From assembly GCA_963930735.1 (NCBI GenBank), contig OZ005740.1, forward strand, positions 348,524,262 to 348,588,261: a DNA stretch of 64,000 bases. Direction: 5' to 3'. A model generated the notes under the pieces. The model had not been told where the DNA came from, searched no databases, and saw nothing but the letters and a program-made list of their open reading frames with translations. Of the stretch, positions 13,520 to 24,473 are shown piece by piece (positions within the stretch are counted from its first letter, which is position 1; each line of letters starts with the position of its first letter). The DNA is from Dioctria linearis (lineage: Eukaryota > Arthropoda > Insecta > Diptera > Asilidae). The position numbers and the translations under genes were made by a program.

Positions 13520-13959
13520 TATATTTGCTGAAGAAGGAACTTTTTCTGGATTCTCCGGTATATAGCAAAAGCTAAAAAATGTTTTTAATTTGTTATTTCA
13601 TTACACAACTCGTTATACTTTGGGTGACAAGTTTCAAGTCTTGGTTTGACTCATCAAGAGGTCCCAAATAGCGAAATTGAGTGACTTGAAAAACAAATGA
13701 AAAATTAGAACAAAGAAAAGAAATGAAAAAATTGAGAACAATAGAAGAAAACAAATTTTTTTATTAAAAAAAGCAGATTCATTCGAAACGAATCGAACCT
13801 CTGTATTCGCCTGCAGTGGGCTGAAAAAGAAGTAAAATAAAAAGGAAGACTTAAAACTTGTCACCCAAAGTATAACGAGTTGTGTAATGAAATAACAAAT
13901 TAAAAACATTTTTTAGCTTTTGCTATATACCGGAGAATCCAGAAATCAGCAAATATAAG
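13520..13959. repeat. near-identical inverted repeat (arms about 110-120 bp, spacer about 200 bp)
   Basis: The left arm 13520-13642 and right arm about 13845-13959 are reverse complements. They share TCTCCGGTATATAGCAAAAG, TTTTTAATTTGTTATTTCAT and ACACAACTCGTTATACTTTG with about one mismatch over 97 bp. Beyond that, an 11-bp indel (AGAAGGAACTT in the left arm only) separates a further ATATTTGCTGA match. The spacer holds no known gene. It could be a foldback/MITE or a local inverted duplication. Confidence 0.85.
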
Positions 13960-16502
13960 TTTAACCCGGTAGAAAAATCCTATAGAGTTAATCTCTGTCT
14001 TTACTCTCAGTATAATAAGTGTGCAATTATTTTGTTATCTTATTATTTATGTTACAACATATGTATATCTAAGATTTGTCCATATCTTAATAAATTAATT
14101 AATTAGTTGTACAAAAAAATTATTTCGAAGTAATATTTCATTTCACGTTGGCAGAGGTTATGAAATCCACGTAATTTTTTAATAAAGATGCAAAAAAAAT
14201 GGTTTTTGCAAAACTACAATTACAACTTACGCAACTTACTCTCTAAAAAAGGCTACAGAAGCATGACTAGACACAATGTTTCAATAAGAAAACCAGAAAC
14301 CACTTCTCTAATGACATGCTTTAACAACCACGGACAGCGAATTCACAGAACTACTTCAAGTTATTGGTACATGTGCATTCGCAAAAAAAACTTCACTAGA
14401 AAGTAGTACTGGCAGTGAGTATGGCAGGACTTATAACTGCTTTTGTTAGGTCAATCCCTCCAGAAGTAGAATTTTTCCGTTTACACAAATTGTTTGATAA
14501 AATTGCATGGATTCACTTGGTTTACTTCTGGAAGCTTTAAAGCATTTTATTTGATTTTTTAAACCAACAAAGAAACGACGTGACTCCTAGTGATGGATAA
14601 TCACAAATCGCATATTGTGTTTAGTATTGCCATGCTATTCATTTCCACCCTCATTGTAATATTCAGTAGTAATCAGCTACAACTTTTTGACGGTACACAT
14701 TTTTAAATAAAATGATTTTTTTAAAAGCAATCGTTTCTGATAGAGAAGATCTGCATAAATCCCTCACATCTGTTTTCTACTTTGTATAACAGTTTTGACA
14801 TCTGGTTGGCTTGAACACCGAGTCAAGGTTCGAGTTGACTTATTTAAATAGACAACGTATTGTGAGGTTTTGTTTATTCGCTGAGGTTATGTTTGTTTGC
14901 TGTCTGTGAAATCATGATGAGCAAACGAACAAATTCGGACAGATTAGCTTCGTCTTCGTCTAACTAGTATAATAGCTGAGCTTGTTGTGTTACGTCACTA
15001 GCCGTAATAACAAGACGAAGACTTGGATCCGGACAGGTCCTAAACAAGTTATTTTTTCTCTTTGCCTGATGACCTCACGCGGAAGTTGGAACTAAAGTCA
15101 ATATATTTAATTTCGTGTTTGAATGTGTGAAATGTAAAAGATTTTTTTTAATTTTGAATAAGAAAAAAAGATAAAAATATGCAAGGAAGAAAACAATTTT
15201 ATCTTTTTTTTAAATCAGGTTACTGAATGTCCTATTATCCATTTGCATGGTCTTGTTATGGAGGGGGAAAGATCCGTTCAGAACGGCGAGACTTATAGTC
15301 GGCCTTCCAATTGGTTTGCCTCGCCCAACATTTAACTGACAGCAGAATTTACTGGCTACAATAGTTTAACTGTGATACTGCAGGCCTAAAGCAAATGTAT
15401 GAATTGGTGCAAATCTTAATTCAGTAGAATTGTACAAACTGTTATAACAAACGAACACTTGGAACTAGTTCTCAAATATAATATAAAGGTAGCCTAAATT
15501 TTTAGATTAATATTTTAAAAGATTTTTAAAGAGTCATAAATCTGTTTTAGTTTGAATATCAGAAAGCTCTTAATTCACCAGTTATGTTAGAGATATTTTG
15601 AAAAGATCAATATTTTTATTACTGAGTAATGAATGAATGAAAACTTTGAAATTATTATTTCCTTGTTGTCTTGTAGGAACGCCTGTAAGGCATGAACAGT
15701 TAGTTTATATTACATATTTCAGCAACGTATGTGTTTAGTTTTATTATACTTGAGAAGCAATATAACAAGACATCTTATAAAATTAAAGCCAATATTTCAT
15801 AATGTACTTATTCGAATCTATAATTTGTGGATTTTCTTACATACTCTCAGTAGTTCAAAAGTTCTTATCTTGCAATATATAAACTGTTATACATAATAAC
15901 TAGCGTCATAATAGTCTTGCATTACGTGTTATAAAAAAAAAGATTCAGGCAAAAATTTTAATACCAAGATAAAGACAAAAATTCGTATTGGTAGATGTCT
16001 TCTAACATAATAAAAATTATAATAATATACCAATTTTATTTAATATTAAATACTACTCGCTTATTTCATAATTGTTATATAAAATAGCTAAATGTGGCAA
16101 CATAGATTTGGATTAAAACAGGTTTCAATTTCAGATAGACTGTAAAAATAAAAGAAAATAAAGACAAACGTTCAGGTTATGAGATAGGTAGTCCACAATT
16201 TAGTAGTAGAGTAAGTCACTTAAATTTCATAATTAATAAATTACTTGTATACATAATTCATCGTTCAATATAAAAATTTGTTAATTATTGAAAGAACAAA
16301 TTGCATTAAATCAATTATTTTTCAAAGAGTTGTAAATTATAATATGTGGTAAAAATGACGTACATTAAAAAAAAACTTACTTACTCTCTTCCTAACAATA
16401 GATAATTAAAATATAAATTTAAGATTTTTAGAAGAAAATATTTGCTTTTCTTGTAAGATAGCAACAGCAACTATACTTATACATATAGTTAGGTGAGGAT
16501 CT
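13960..16502. other. intron between lola variable exons; no gene seen
   Basis: AT-rich with a few GC-richer patches (about 14930-15050 and 15240-15370). Those have no frame long enough to name. The part just below 16503 should be 3' UTR of the single-finger exon. Confidence 0.35.
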
Positions 16503-17041
16503 TTAAATAAGAATTGAATGCTCTTTCCTCATATGTTCATTAAGAAATGCTTGTGACCTATAATTACGTGAGCACAATGGACATCTGTTAATTTCATAAT
16601 AAAACCGTGCTGTTTTTACTGAAGTGGCATTTCCTTGCGAGTACGACGTATTTCCTTTTTGAGACATTGCAGCATTTACACTTTCATATATTTCCTTAGA
16701 CCATTTTGGTGGGATGAGATCCATAGTTTTCGGTTTAGATATTGAAGCTAATTGTTTCAAAGCAATAAAAGCGCTATCATCTGCACTTATTGAATTATCA
16801 GGACTTTGTTGATTTTCTGAAAAAACTTTTGCAGTACCAACAACTGAATCTAGCGTTGTAGGAGAAGTTATATTTATATTATCTATTAATTTTTGTTGCT
16901 CTTCACTACTAGATGACATTAGCATTGATTCAGTATTTTTTCTTCTAGATGTATGAATTGTTGAATATCTTTCTGATATTATCTCATTCATTCGATTTAA
17001 ATATTCCATTTCTTGCTGGTGTTGTCGTAGCCACGGTATAT
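16503..17041 (-). CDS. lola: lola-type alternative terminal exon with a single C2H2 finger
   Basis: Acceptor TTTATTTTCAG, leftover AT, then 178 codons. It opens IPWLRQHQQEMEYLNRMNE. About 130 residues of Ser/Thr/Asn-rich linker follow (for example MLMSSSSEEQQK), with a more structured-looking piece (PKTMDLIPPKWSKEIYESVN) just before the C-terminus. There is only one finger, CPLC-x12-H-x4-H (CPLCSRNY...HMRKEH), ending SILI. No cysteine/histidine pattern for a first C2HC finger is present upstream. Some Drosophila Lola isoforms also carry one finger, so this is probably a normal isoform type rather than a damaged exon. Phase and acceptor match the array. Confidence 0.85.
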
Positions 17042-17675
17042 CTGAAAATAAATTTTTTTTCGAATATAAGTTAAGTTTAATCTAGATTTATTCCATTTCG
17101 GTTATTCAAAAAAAAAAATACAAAAAATATATTTACAAAAGACTTTGTTTTATATAAAAATAGTAGGTTTTATTTTCATATCTTAGTTTTATAAAATATT
17201 ATTTTCAATCCAACTCGAAATTAATGTTATAATTTTGCATCTGCTGATGTTTTTCTTCATCTTCTTTTTTAAAGTGAATATTAAAGTTTAACTCTGAATT
17301 CTCTTGAATAATTTTACATTAAAAATTTTCTCAAAATTGATTAAGATTAGGTACAGAGGGCATTTTTTTTAATACATATTTCCTTTTTCATTACACCAAA
17401 AATAAATAAATAAATAATATTCTATGAAGATAAATTAATGTAAATAGTTCTTAAAAATTAAACAGTTCATCACTCAGTTATATAACTGCCCCTGTCTTGG
17501 CACACACTACCTACATCTTACATTATACAAAAATACTTTCTTTATTAATTAAATAAATTATACATCTTCCTTTGGATAGTCTTCATGTGATGGGTATGTA
17601 GAACTTTGTCACTCTATAGACATAGTTCTGTATAAGAAAAATTAATTTCATATACATAAAACATATAGGTAAATT

Positions 17676-18031
17676 TTAAAATTCAGTTAAAGGCAATGAC
17701 AACGTTTGAAGAGCAAGAGATTTAAAGGCAAATTTTTTAAGCTCATTTTCTTTCATCAGATTTCGACGTTTTCCTTCGTCCTTATCCTTATCATCACCCT
17801 CTTCTTCCAATAAATCATCAAAATTGATACAATGCGTTTTATAATGCCTTTTCAAATGATATTTCCTTTTAAATGTTTTCTTACAAACATCACAAGCAAA
17901 CTTTTTTACATCGCCACAATCTAGACGAAGATGTCGTTGCATCGTTGAATATGATGTATAAAATTTTCCACAATTATTTTCACAAGGTACAAGCCAAGAT
18001 AGATTACGTCCATTGTTATTTAGAGGTTTTC
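17676..18031 (-). CDS. lola: lola-type alternative terminal exon with acidic/basic C-terminal extension
   Basis: Acceptor TAAAATTTCAG, leftover GA, then 117 codons. After KPLNNNGRNLSWLVP comes finger 1, CENNC-x12-H-x4-C (ends HLRLDC), again with a three-residue knuckle. It is followed by GDVKKFA and finger 2, CDVC-x12-H-x3-H (ends HYKTH). Unlike its sisters it carries about 45 residues after the fingers: an acidic run (LLEEEGDDKDKDEGK), then KRRNLMKENELKK and a Leu-rich end (SLALQTLSLPL). The open frame continues upstream of the acceptor into AT-rich intron, which I exclude. It lies only 634 bp upstream of the next variable exon, by far the tightest pair in the array. Confidence 0.88.
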
Positions 18032-19739
18032 CTGAAATTTTATAAAAGAGAGAAAATATTCCGTGTATAGGAATATTGAAAAAATATTTTTTTTTCTGAT
18101 TTTCACTAGCTATATGTATGTATAAAAGCACTCCAAGCGAAAAAATTTATATATACTAGTATTTAAAAAAAAAAACAAAACAAATTACAACACAAAACTT
18201 AACAAAAATAAAACTTTTCATCATGCGCAAAATTACATTATATAAAATAGTATATAAAGGGAAAACACATAAATATAACTAATACAAAATCTAAATTACA
18301 GCTTAATGGTGGTGAAAAGCTAAACTTTCAAAAATATCTTAAATATTTAGAGAATTTTTCGGTAGCTAGATATACCAATTGATTTATGTATGTTTTGCAC
18401 TATGTTTTGTAAATATTATATATTGAAATTAAAGAATGAAAAATTATTTAATGGCAAGAATAATCCAAAGAATAAAATTAATTTAACAAAAACACTTGTT
18501 CGCTCAACTTAATCAAAATTATTTTTATTATTTTTATTTTTAAATATTCACATTAACAATTTCTTTCCTTTTACAAAAAACAACCTAGCCATACATACAT
18601 ACTTATTAAGACTTAATATATAAATACATTTACTTTTATATACACACATTCGTATTAAGCATATTAGGTTGTGCAATATGAATTGGAGAATATTTTATTC
18701 AATCCCTGAATTGGCACATCTTTTGAAAAGTACCGTCTGCATAACGTCTATGCTCTGAGGATCATAGGTGATCCAGTTTGCACCCATAGCAGATTGTTTT
18801 TAAGTGCGTTACATCGTTTAATAACAAAGTTTAATAATAATCGATATATCTACATATATATAATACACAATGGCGACCAAAATTATGTGAATACTAGCTG
18901 GACTGGATGTAATTTAAGGTGTCGTCAAGCCAAACACAACGTAGCACAGACGAGGTTGAAATTATAGTGAAGTGCTTTTCATGCTTTTCAAAAACACGAG
19001 AAAATGGAGTTGCATTCATTATAATTCAATCATAAGTCTCACACAAAATTGTGTTTAGACCAATTTGTATTTAACAAGAACATCTTTTGTCAATTAAATA
19101 TCAACTGCGTTGTCAAATACTGTCGTAGCCAAGTGCATGGAAACTTTCTCCATACAAAACTTTTTTCTTATTTTCGTAACTGATTTTTTCATTTGTTCTT
19201 TGCATGTTCTTGTGAAATGCAATCGATAGGTCTTACTTTAAGAAATTAAAAGTCCTTAATCTGTCATTTAAATATGTTGGGGATAAAATGGTCAAAGCTT
19301 ATCCATCCGCTTTTAAACCTTTTTAAAAAAACAAAAGGAAAAGATCATTCAAAAAACCTGTTAGCATGTGTTAGGAAAATGGTAGAATTTTGGTAGCCCC
19401 AAGAAGGCATCCAATCAGCTTAACTGGTTAACAAGAGGGTACCAAAAGGCTGCTTAAGAAAAACTCTTGGCGGATGGTACACTTCCATGTTTTTTTTTTT
19501 TTTTTTTTACTTAACATTTAATTGTTAACTTAACTGTTGTGGCTAAACGCTTACTTATTCAAATTTTTGTTTGCTTATATCTTTAGATTGGGAGGCGTAT
19601 AGCAGGGCCCGCCCGCTTGCTGGGCCGTTCATCGCTCATACATATGTTGAAGAAAATTGTGGAATAAAGAAAAATTGCTAACGGAAAGAGTACAGAAAAT
19701 GTTGCTTTACATTAAATTTGTACCTATTATTTCAATGGT
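18032..19739. other. intron between lola variable exons; no gene seen
   Basis: AT-rich, with a T-run at about 19491-19508 on the plus strand shortly before the retrotransposon remnant. No other feature is supported. Confidence 0.35.
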
Positions 19740-20940
19740 AGTTGATTTAGGGATTGGGGCAGTCGCATCTGTACAACAATAAAGAAGAATGGTCTGTCTA
19801 AGTGTCACCGGCGGCGTCATGCGCACAACATCTACCAGCGCTCTAGAAACACTATTGAATCTACCGGCACTTAGCAACGTTGTTGAAAAGGAGGCTGGAT
19901 CAATGGGGCGCACTAACCGAACGAATTGAGGCAAATTGAATAGAGCGAAATCCAATACTGGATATGATATAAAACAAAATGGTCGTTAAACACAACCTTT
20001 GTCTGGTCTCTCAATATAAAGGCACAAACTAGGAAGGAAATAGATGTAAATCTAGAAAATCAAGTTCTAGTCTGGTACACCGACGAATCTAAAACCGTGA
20101 AAGGAGTAGGAGTAGGAATATATGTTGTAAAGCAAAGAGCTAATATTTATCAAAGAAAAATACGCCTCAATATTTCAAACAGAAGTATATGCCATCACTA
20201 AATGTGCACAAGAAAACTTAAACCGAGTCTATACTAACAAAACAATATATATCTAAACAGATAGCCAAGTGGCATTGAAAAATTTCTCATCACCTAAGGT
20301 CAAAACAAAATTAATGTTGGAATGCACACAAAAACTAACTTTGGAACAAGGAACTACCTAACATTTCAATGGGTGCCAGAACACTGGAAATTGATGGGAA
20401 TGATAAGGCAGATTTACTGGCGAAAAAAGAGCATCCATGCGCCCTCATAGAATCGGAATCATTTTGCGGTATATCTTACAAAACCGTGAGGCTTTCCTTT
20501 CAAATCTGGGTCCAGAACCAAATGAACCACCGACGGACCTCAATCATAGGCTCCAGACAAGCCAAAAGATTCATTAAAGGACCTTTACTAAAGAAGAGCC
20601 AGTATTTTTTAAGCCTATCTAGGAATCAATTCAGAATCATCACAGGAGTCCTAACCGGATACTGCAAACAAAACAAACACATGCATTGGATAGAAATAGC
20701 ACCTTCTGCTGTATGTAGGTTGTGTTTCGAAAAGAATGAAACATCGGAGCAGGTCTTATGCTGCGAGGCCATTGCACAATGTAGATTCCAGGATATTTCT
20801 TAAAGCCTGCCTCATCCAAAAAAAATACTGCGCTTCTTAGAATGAGTGGGACTGTTAGATGGACTGTAAAGAAAGCAGTGCGTAATAAGCCAATGTGTAG
20901 CTGCAGAGCAAAGGTCACTCGCACCACTTACACCTAATAT
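19740..20940 (+). pseudogene. non-LTR retrotransposon remnant (RT tail plus RNase H region)
   Basis: Plus-strand reading in shifting frames gives CLSVTGGVMRTTSTSALETL and LLNLPALSNVVEKEAG, typical of the region between reverse transcriptase and RNase H in I/R1/LOA-group LINEs. It continues with VLVWYTDESKTVKGVGVGIY (start of RNase H) and FQWVPEHW, then EIDGNDKADLLAKKE (RNase H C-terminal motif). After that comes LSRNQFRIITGVLTGYCKQN with a cysteine cluster CRLCFEKNETSEQVLCCEA. Stops and frameshifts occur throughout (for example around 20200-20260 and 20385), so it is dead. The longest intact piece is 20369-20803. Confidence 0.8.
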
Positions 20941-23900
20941 AACATCTCACATCTAGGGAACATCATTAATTGGCTAATTATACTATCTCTGGGCTCATTC
21001 CATACAATTATCACATAATTATTAATTTGGTTTCGGTGTCTGCGTAGTGAATTTGGAACTTAAATGCTTTTTTTTAATTTTGGATACAGCGCAATTCTTT
21101 ATTTTCTTATATGAAAGACTCAGTCCTATATACACTTCTTCTGACAACAATATTATAAAGAGTTTGTGCTTTTGAAAACCCCGTAATAAAGTCTTCGAAG
21201 GCATTAGTTATTTATTTCCCTTATATTTGACTACTATTAAGGAAATAAATAAATAATTGAAAAGGTTTCGTTTTGTACTCTTATTGAAAATTACGGCTAT
21301 TGTTTTATGGGGGTTCACCTACACGTATCATTTACAGCTTAGATTTTAGTAAATTTTAAATCCTTACAGCTACAGTATTGCTTGAAATTGTATTACTGAT
21401 GTTATAAGTCGACTCAGTCATATAATTCCCTAATTTGAAGTCATTAGGTATAATAAAAAAAAAGTCTAATGTCCTTTATTATCAAATGAAAATAACATAT
21501 AATTTTCTTGAAATCTTTGTTATATATTTTATCCAACGTCTTATCCCCACGAGAGTTAATTTATATAACATGGACTGAGTTATTAAGTGTCCATGATCTT
21601 TTCTATATAAAAACAAAAGCCACAAGCTTTTTTAAGATCTTATTCCTCCAAATCTATCTAAATATCGTAAAGATGGTCAGATGTGGAAAAAAAGATCAGG
21701 AATGAAACTTCCACATGAGCAAATAAACAGCTGTACAAGGTGCCGATTTGAAGGAAAAGGAAATTGAGAGTTTTTGTTTTAGTTTATTTATAGAAAAATA
21801 TTATTATTAAAACGTGCATGTGCCTATAATCTCTAATCAGAAATTTTATAGCACACTTATTTCTTCCTCTGATCGAATTTAAGGAAGAAATCCACAAATA
21901 ATGAAAAACAATTATTGTAGTGAAAATAAAGTCCAATGATTGAATATGAGGGTAAACAATAAAGATAAAAAATAATGAAAGCCCGACAATAAAGATGAGT
22001 CAAATCTATTTCGATACCATCATCCCCCCCCCCTTCCTGGCCGGACAAACACAAAATTCTGCCATCCACTAAGCGAACAACCACTATTTCACCTTTAAAC
22101 CCTATTACGATATTTCTCTGCGTATAACATACACATTTCTATTTACTTCTACTTTATTATGTGTATCGTTTTGCAATCCTTATTTCTCGATTTCATCTTG
22201 TCATGTCCTTTGACGCACTTTGATATAAACGATATATATAGAGAAGATAACATATACAAGTTTATTCAAACCAATAAATGCTTATGCCTTTTACAAAAAG
22301 TACTCCAAAGGATCAAAACTATAAGCAGGTCTTATATATAAGATGTTGTGGTATCTGATCCAGCAGATCCCAAGTTACATATTTAACCTCCAAGAAAACT
22401 TCTTCATTTTTTTCTTCCAAAAGCAGACCAGCCGCATATTAGCAACTTTGATGCAAAGTTAAACTCAGATACAATAATAAAATAAAAATAAAAACTAAAT
22501 TCAAATAGGGAAAAATTAATAACCAAAGAAAAACTGTTTTTGGTAACGCCAAGCGTGGGAAACTGTTTAAAAGTTTTGAGATAAATTCTGTACTTGGGGA
22601 TTTTAATTTGAGAAGCTTGATGTGAGTATTTTGTACTTGGGGATTACTCGAATACGCTAACGTAGCGTATGCATTGTTTTCCGCGTTTCCATTTTTTTTT
22701 TTTTTTTATTCAAAATTCAAAACAATAACATCGTATGAGCGGGTGCTGTGTACGCTGCCTTTCACTTCTATCCGGATTATCCTTAAACTTTTTGCACAAA
22801 AAAAAATAAGGCGCCTAAAAATAATCCCCAGCCTTGAGCAAAATAATGAAGATAGTGTGAATTGGAATTCAAAATGCATATCACATGGAAAACTTATTAC
22901 TGCTTATATACAAAAATAAATTATAAAATTTATTATCAAACATTTTTTTATTTTTTCATTGCAGAGCTATAAGAACGACGTTTCAGTCTATCAGAATGAA
23001 ACTCTACAAGGTGGGATTGCAACAAAAAAATAGAATTAAGAGAAAAGAGTGAATGAACTGCGTTATTTCGAGGATAAGTAGTAGTAGTAGTAGAATCGAA
23101 AACTGACCATTGAGTATGGATGGTGCATATGGGTGAATGGTCCTATTCTACATCAGGAGGTAATAAATGGAAAAATTTCAACAGCAAATCTCATAAAAGA
23201 TTTTATTTTGATACTATCAAAATTTGAAAAGGACATTCATCACAACACAATGACCATGTAAGTTCATTGTACGTTTTGAAATATCTCTCAATATTCAATC
23301 GAAATACCGCTGTATGGAATGTAATAAGAACTATTGGTTATTAAATTAGAAAAGAAATGCGTTAATTTCTATTGCTTACAACCTTGTATTTTTGGCCTGC
23401 ATAGAAGTAATACATTGATCTGAAATGCAAATGCTACTTTCCCTAGCTATTAAAACACTATCAGTATTTGAGAATCAATCACGCGGTCTAGTGTGATAGA
23501 TTCATTCTTCGTGCAATCTTGCAACGAGTTAAAATTGCCATGGTATCTTGACGTATGAGCCTCTCTTTCTGTATCTTGCTATATTTGTTTTGCCAACCAA
23601 TTTCTTAATACATAAACGGGAAAAATAAATTTTTTTATATAGCAAAAATAGGAACAAGGCCCAAAACTCGTTCCCTGATTAAATTGATGATATAGCCGTA
23701 AGCTATCACAGATAATTAATTACCAATATGTTCAGGCCTTTATGCATTTCAGTATCACACAGTTTTCACTCACTAATGGAACGATCTAGAACAGAAAGGT
23801 AACATTAGTTTGGAAATCTGTGCCTTAGTAATTCTATGCTAAAAACAGCTACAACTCTGGATAAGCGGAAAAGGCATATGTATGCTTTTGTAAATTGTAT

Positions 23901-24204
23901 AAATAAATAATTTCAAAATAATCAAAAATTATATGTACCTAAATATAAAATAGTTAAGAAGTTACATTATATATATACGCGCGGTAGTTAAATCTTAATA
24001 ATAAATCACACTTTCAGTTAAATAAAAATCAGAGATATTTATTATAAGAATTATAAATTGATATTTACAAGAATATCAGTTTCTTCCCAAAGAAAAATAT
24101 AAGAACAAAAAAAAAAAAAGAAAAAAAACTGTAACAGTAAAACAGTAAATAAATCACAATCAAACAAATTTATACACCCTGAAAACGCAAATTACTTAAT
24201 CTGC
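20941..24204. other. AT-rich intron DNA; no gene seen
   Basis: It holds a small hairpin-forming palindrome (TTATTTATTTCCCTTA and TTAAGGAAATAAATAA, about 21207-21253), a C-run (22025-22033), a direct repeat TGTACTTGGGGATT (about 22588 and 22633) and a GTA triplet repeat (about 23079-23093). DNA just below 24205 should be the 3' UTR of that exon. Confidence 0.35.
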
Positions 24205-24473
24205 CTAACAATGATGTGTTTTCATATGATTCGTTACATGATGTTTATGTGAAAATCTTTTGAAACATATTTCACATTGAAACAGTTTTTGGGCACCACA
24301 TTCAAAAGTTACATGCCTCTTCATTGTATAGTATGAGCTGTAGTGTCGGCCGCATCCCATTATACAGAAATATCTTTTATTGACACTAATCTTTCTTCTT
24401 CTGTCTTTAGATGATCGGTGCGGATGTAGATGTTCTACACTTAGCATAGTCAGAGGAACTACGGTGAATGGAT
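24205..24473 (-). CDS. lola: lola-type alternative terminal exon (C-x3-C first finger)
   Basis: Acceptor TTCATTTTTAG, leftover AT, then 88 codons. It starts PFTVVPLTMLSVEHLHPHR, passes a basic stretch (SSKDRRRKISVNKR) and enters finger 1, CIMGC-x12-H-x4-C (ends HVTFEC). The knuckle of finger 1 has three residues rather than two between the cysteines. Finger 2 is a standard C-x2-C-x12-H-x3-H (CEIC...HMKTH), with linker GAQKLFQ. The protein ends HHC, immediately after the fingers. The stop is at 24205. The basic stretch could act as a nuclear localisation signal (inference). The sister exon at 18031-17676 has the same widened first knuckle. Confidence 0.88.

Noticed and set aside
14930..15050. 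Facing GTCTTCGTC/GACGAAGAC words suggesting a TIR element
   Set aside because: The match is too short and not at comparable distances from clear ends. Likely chance.
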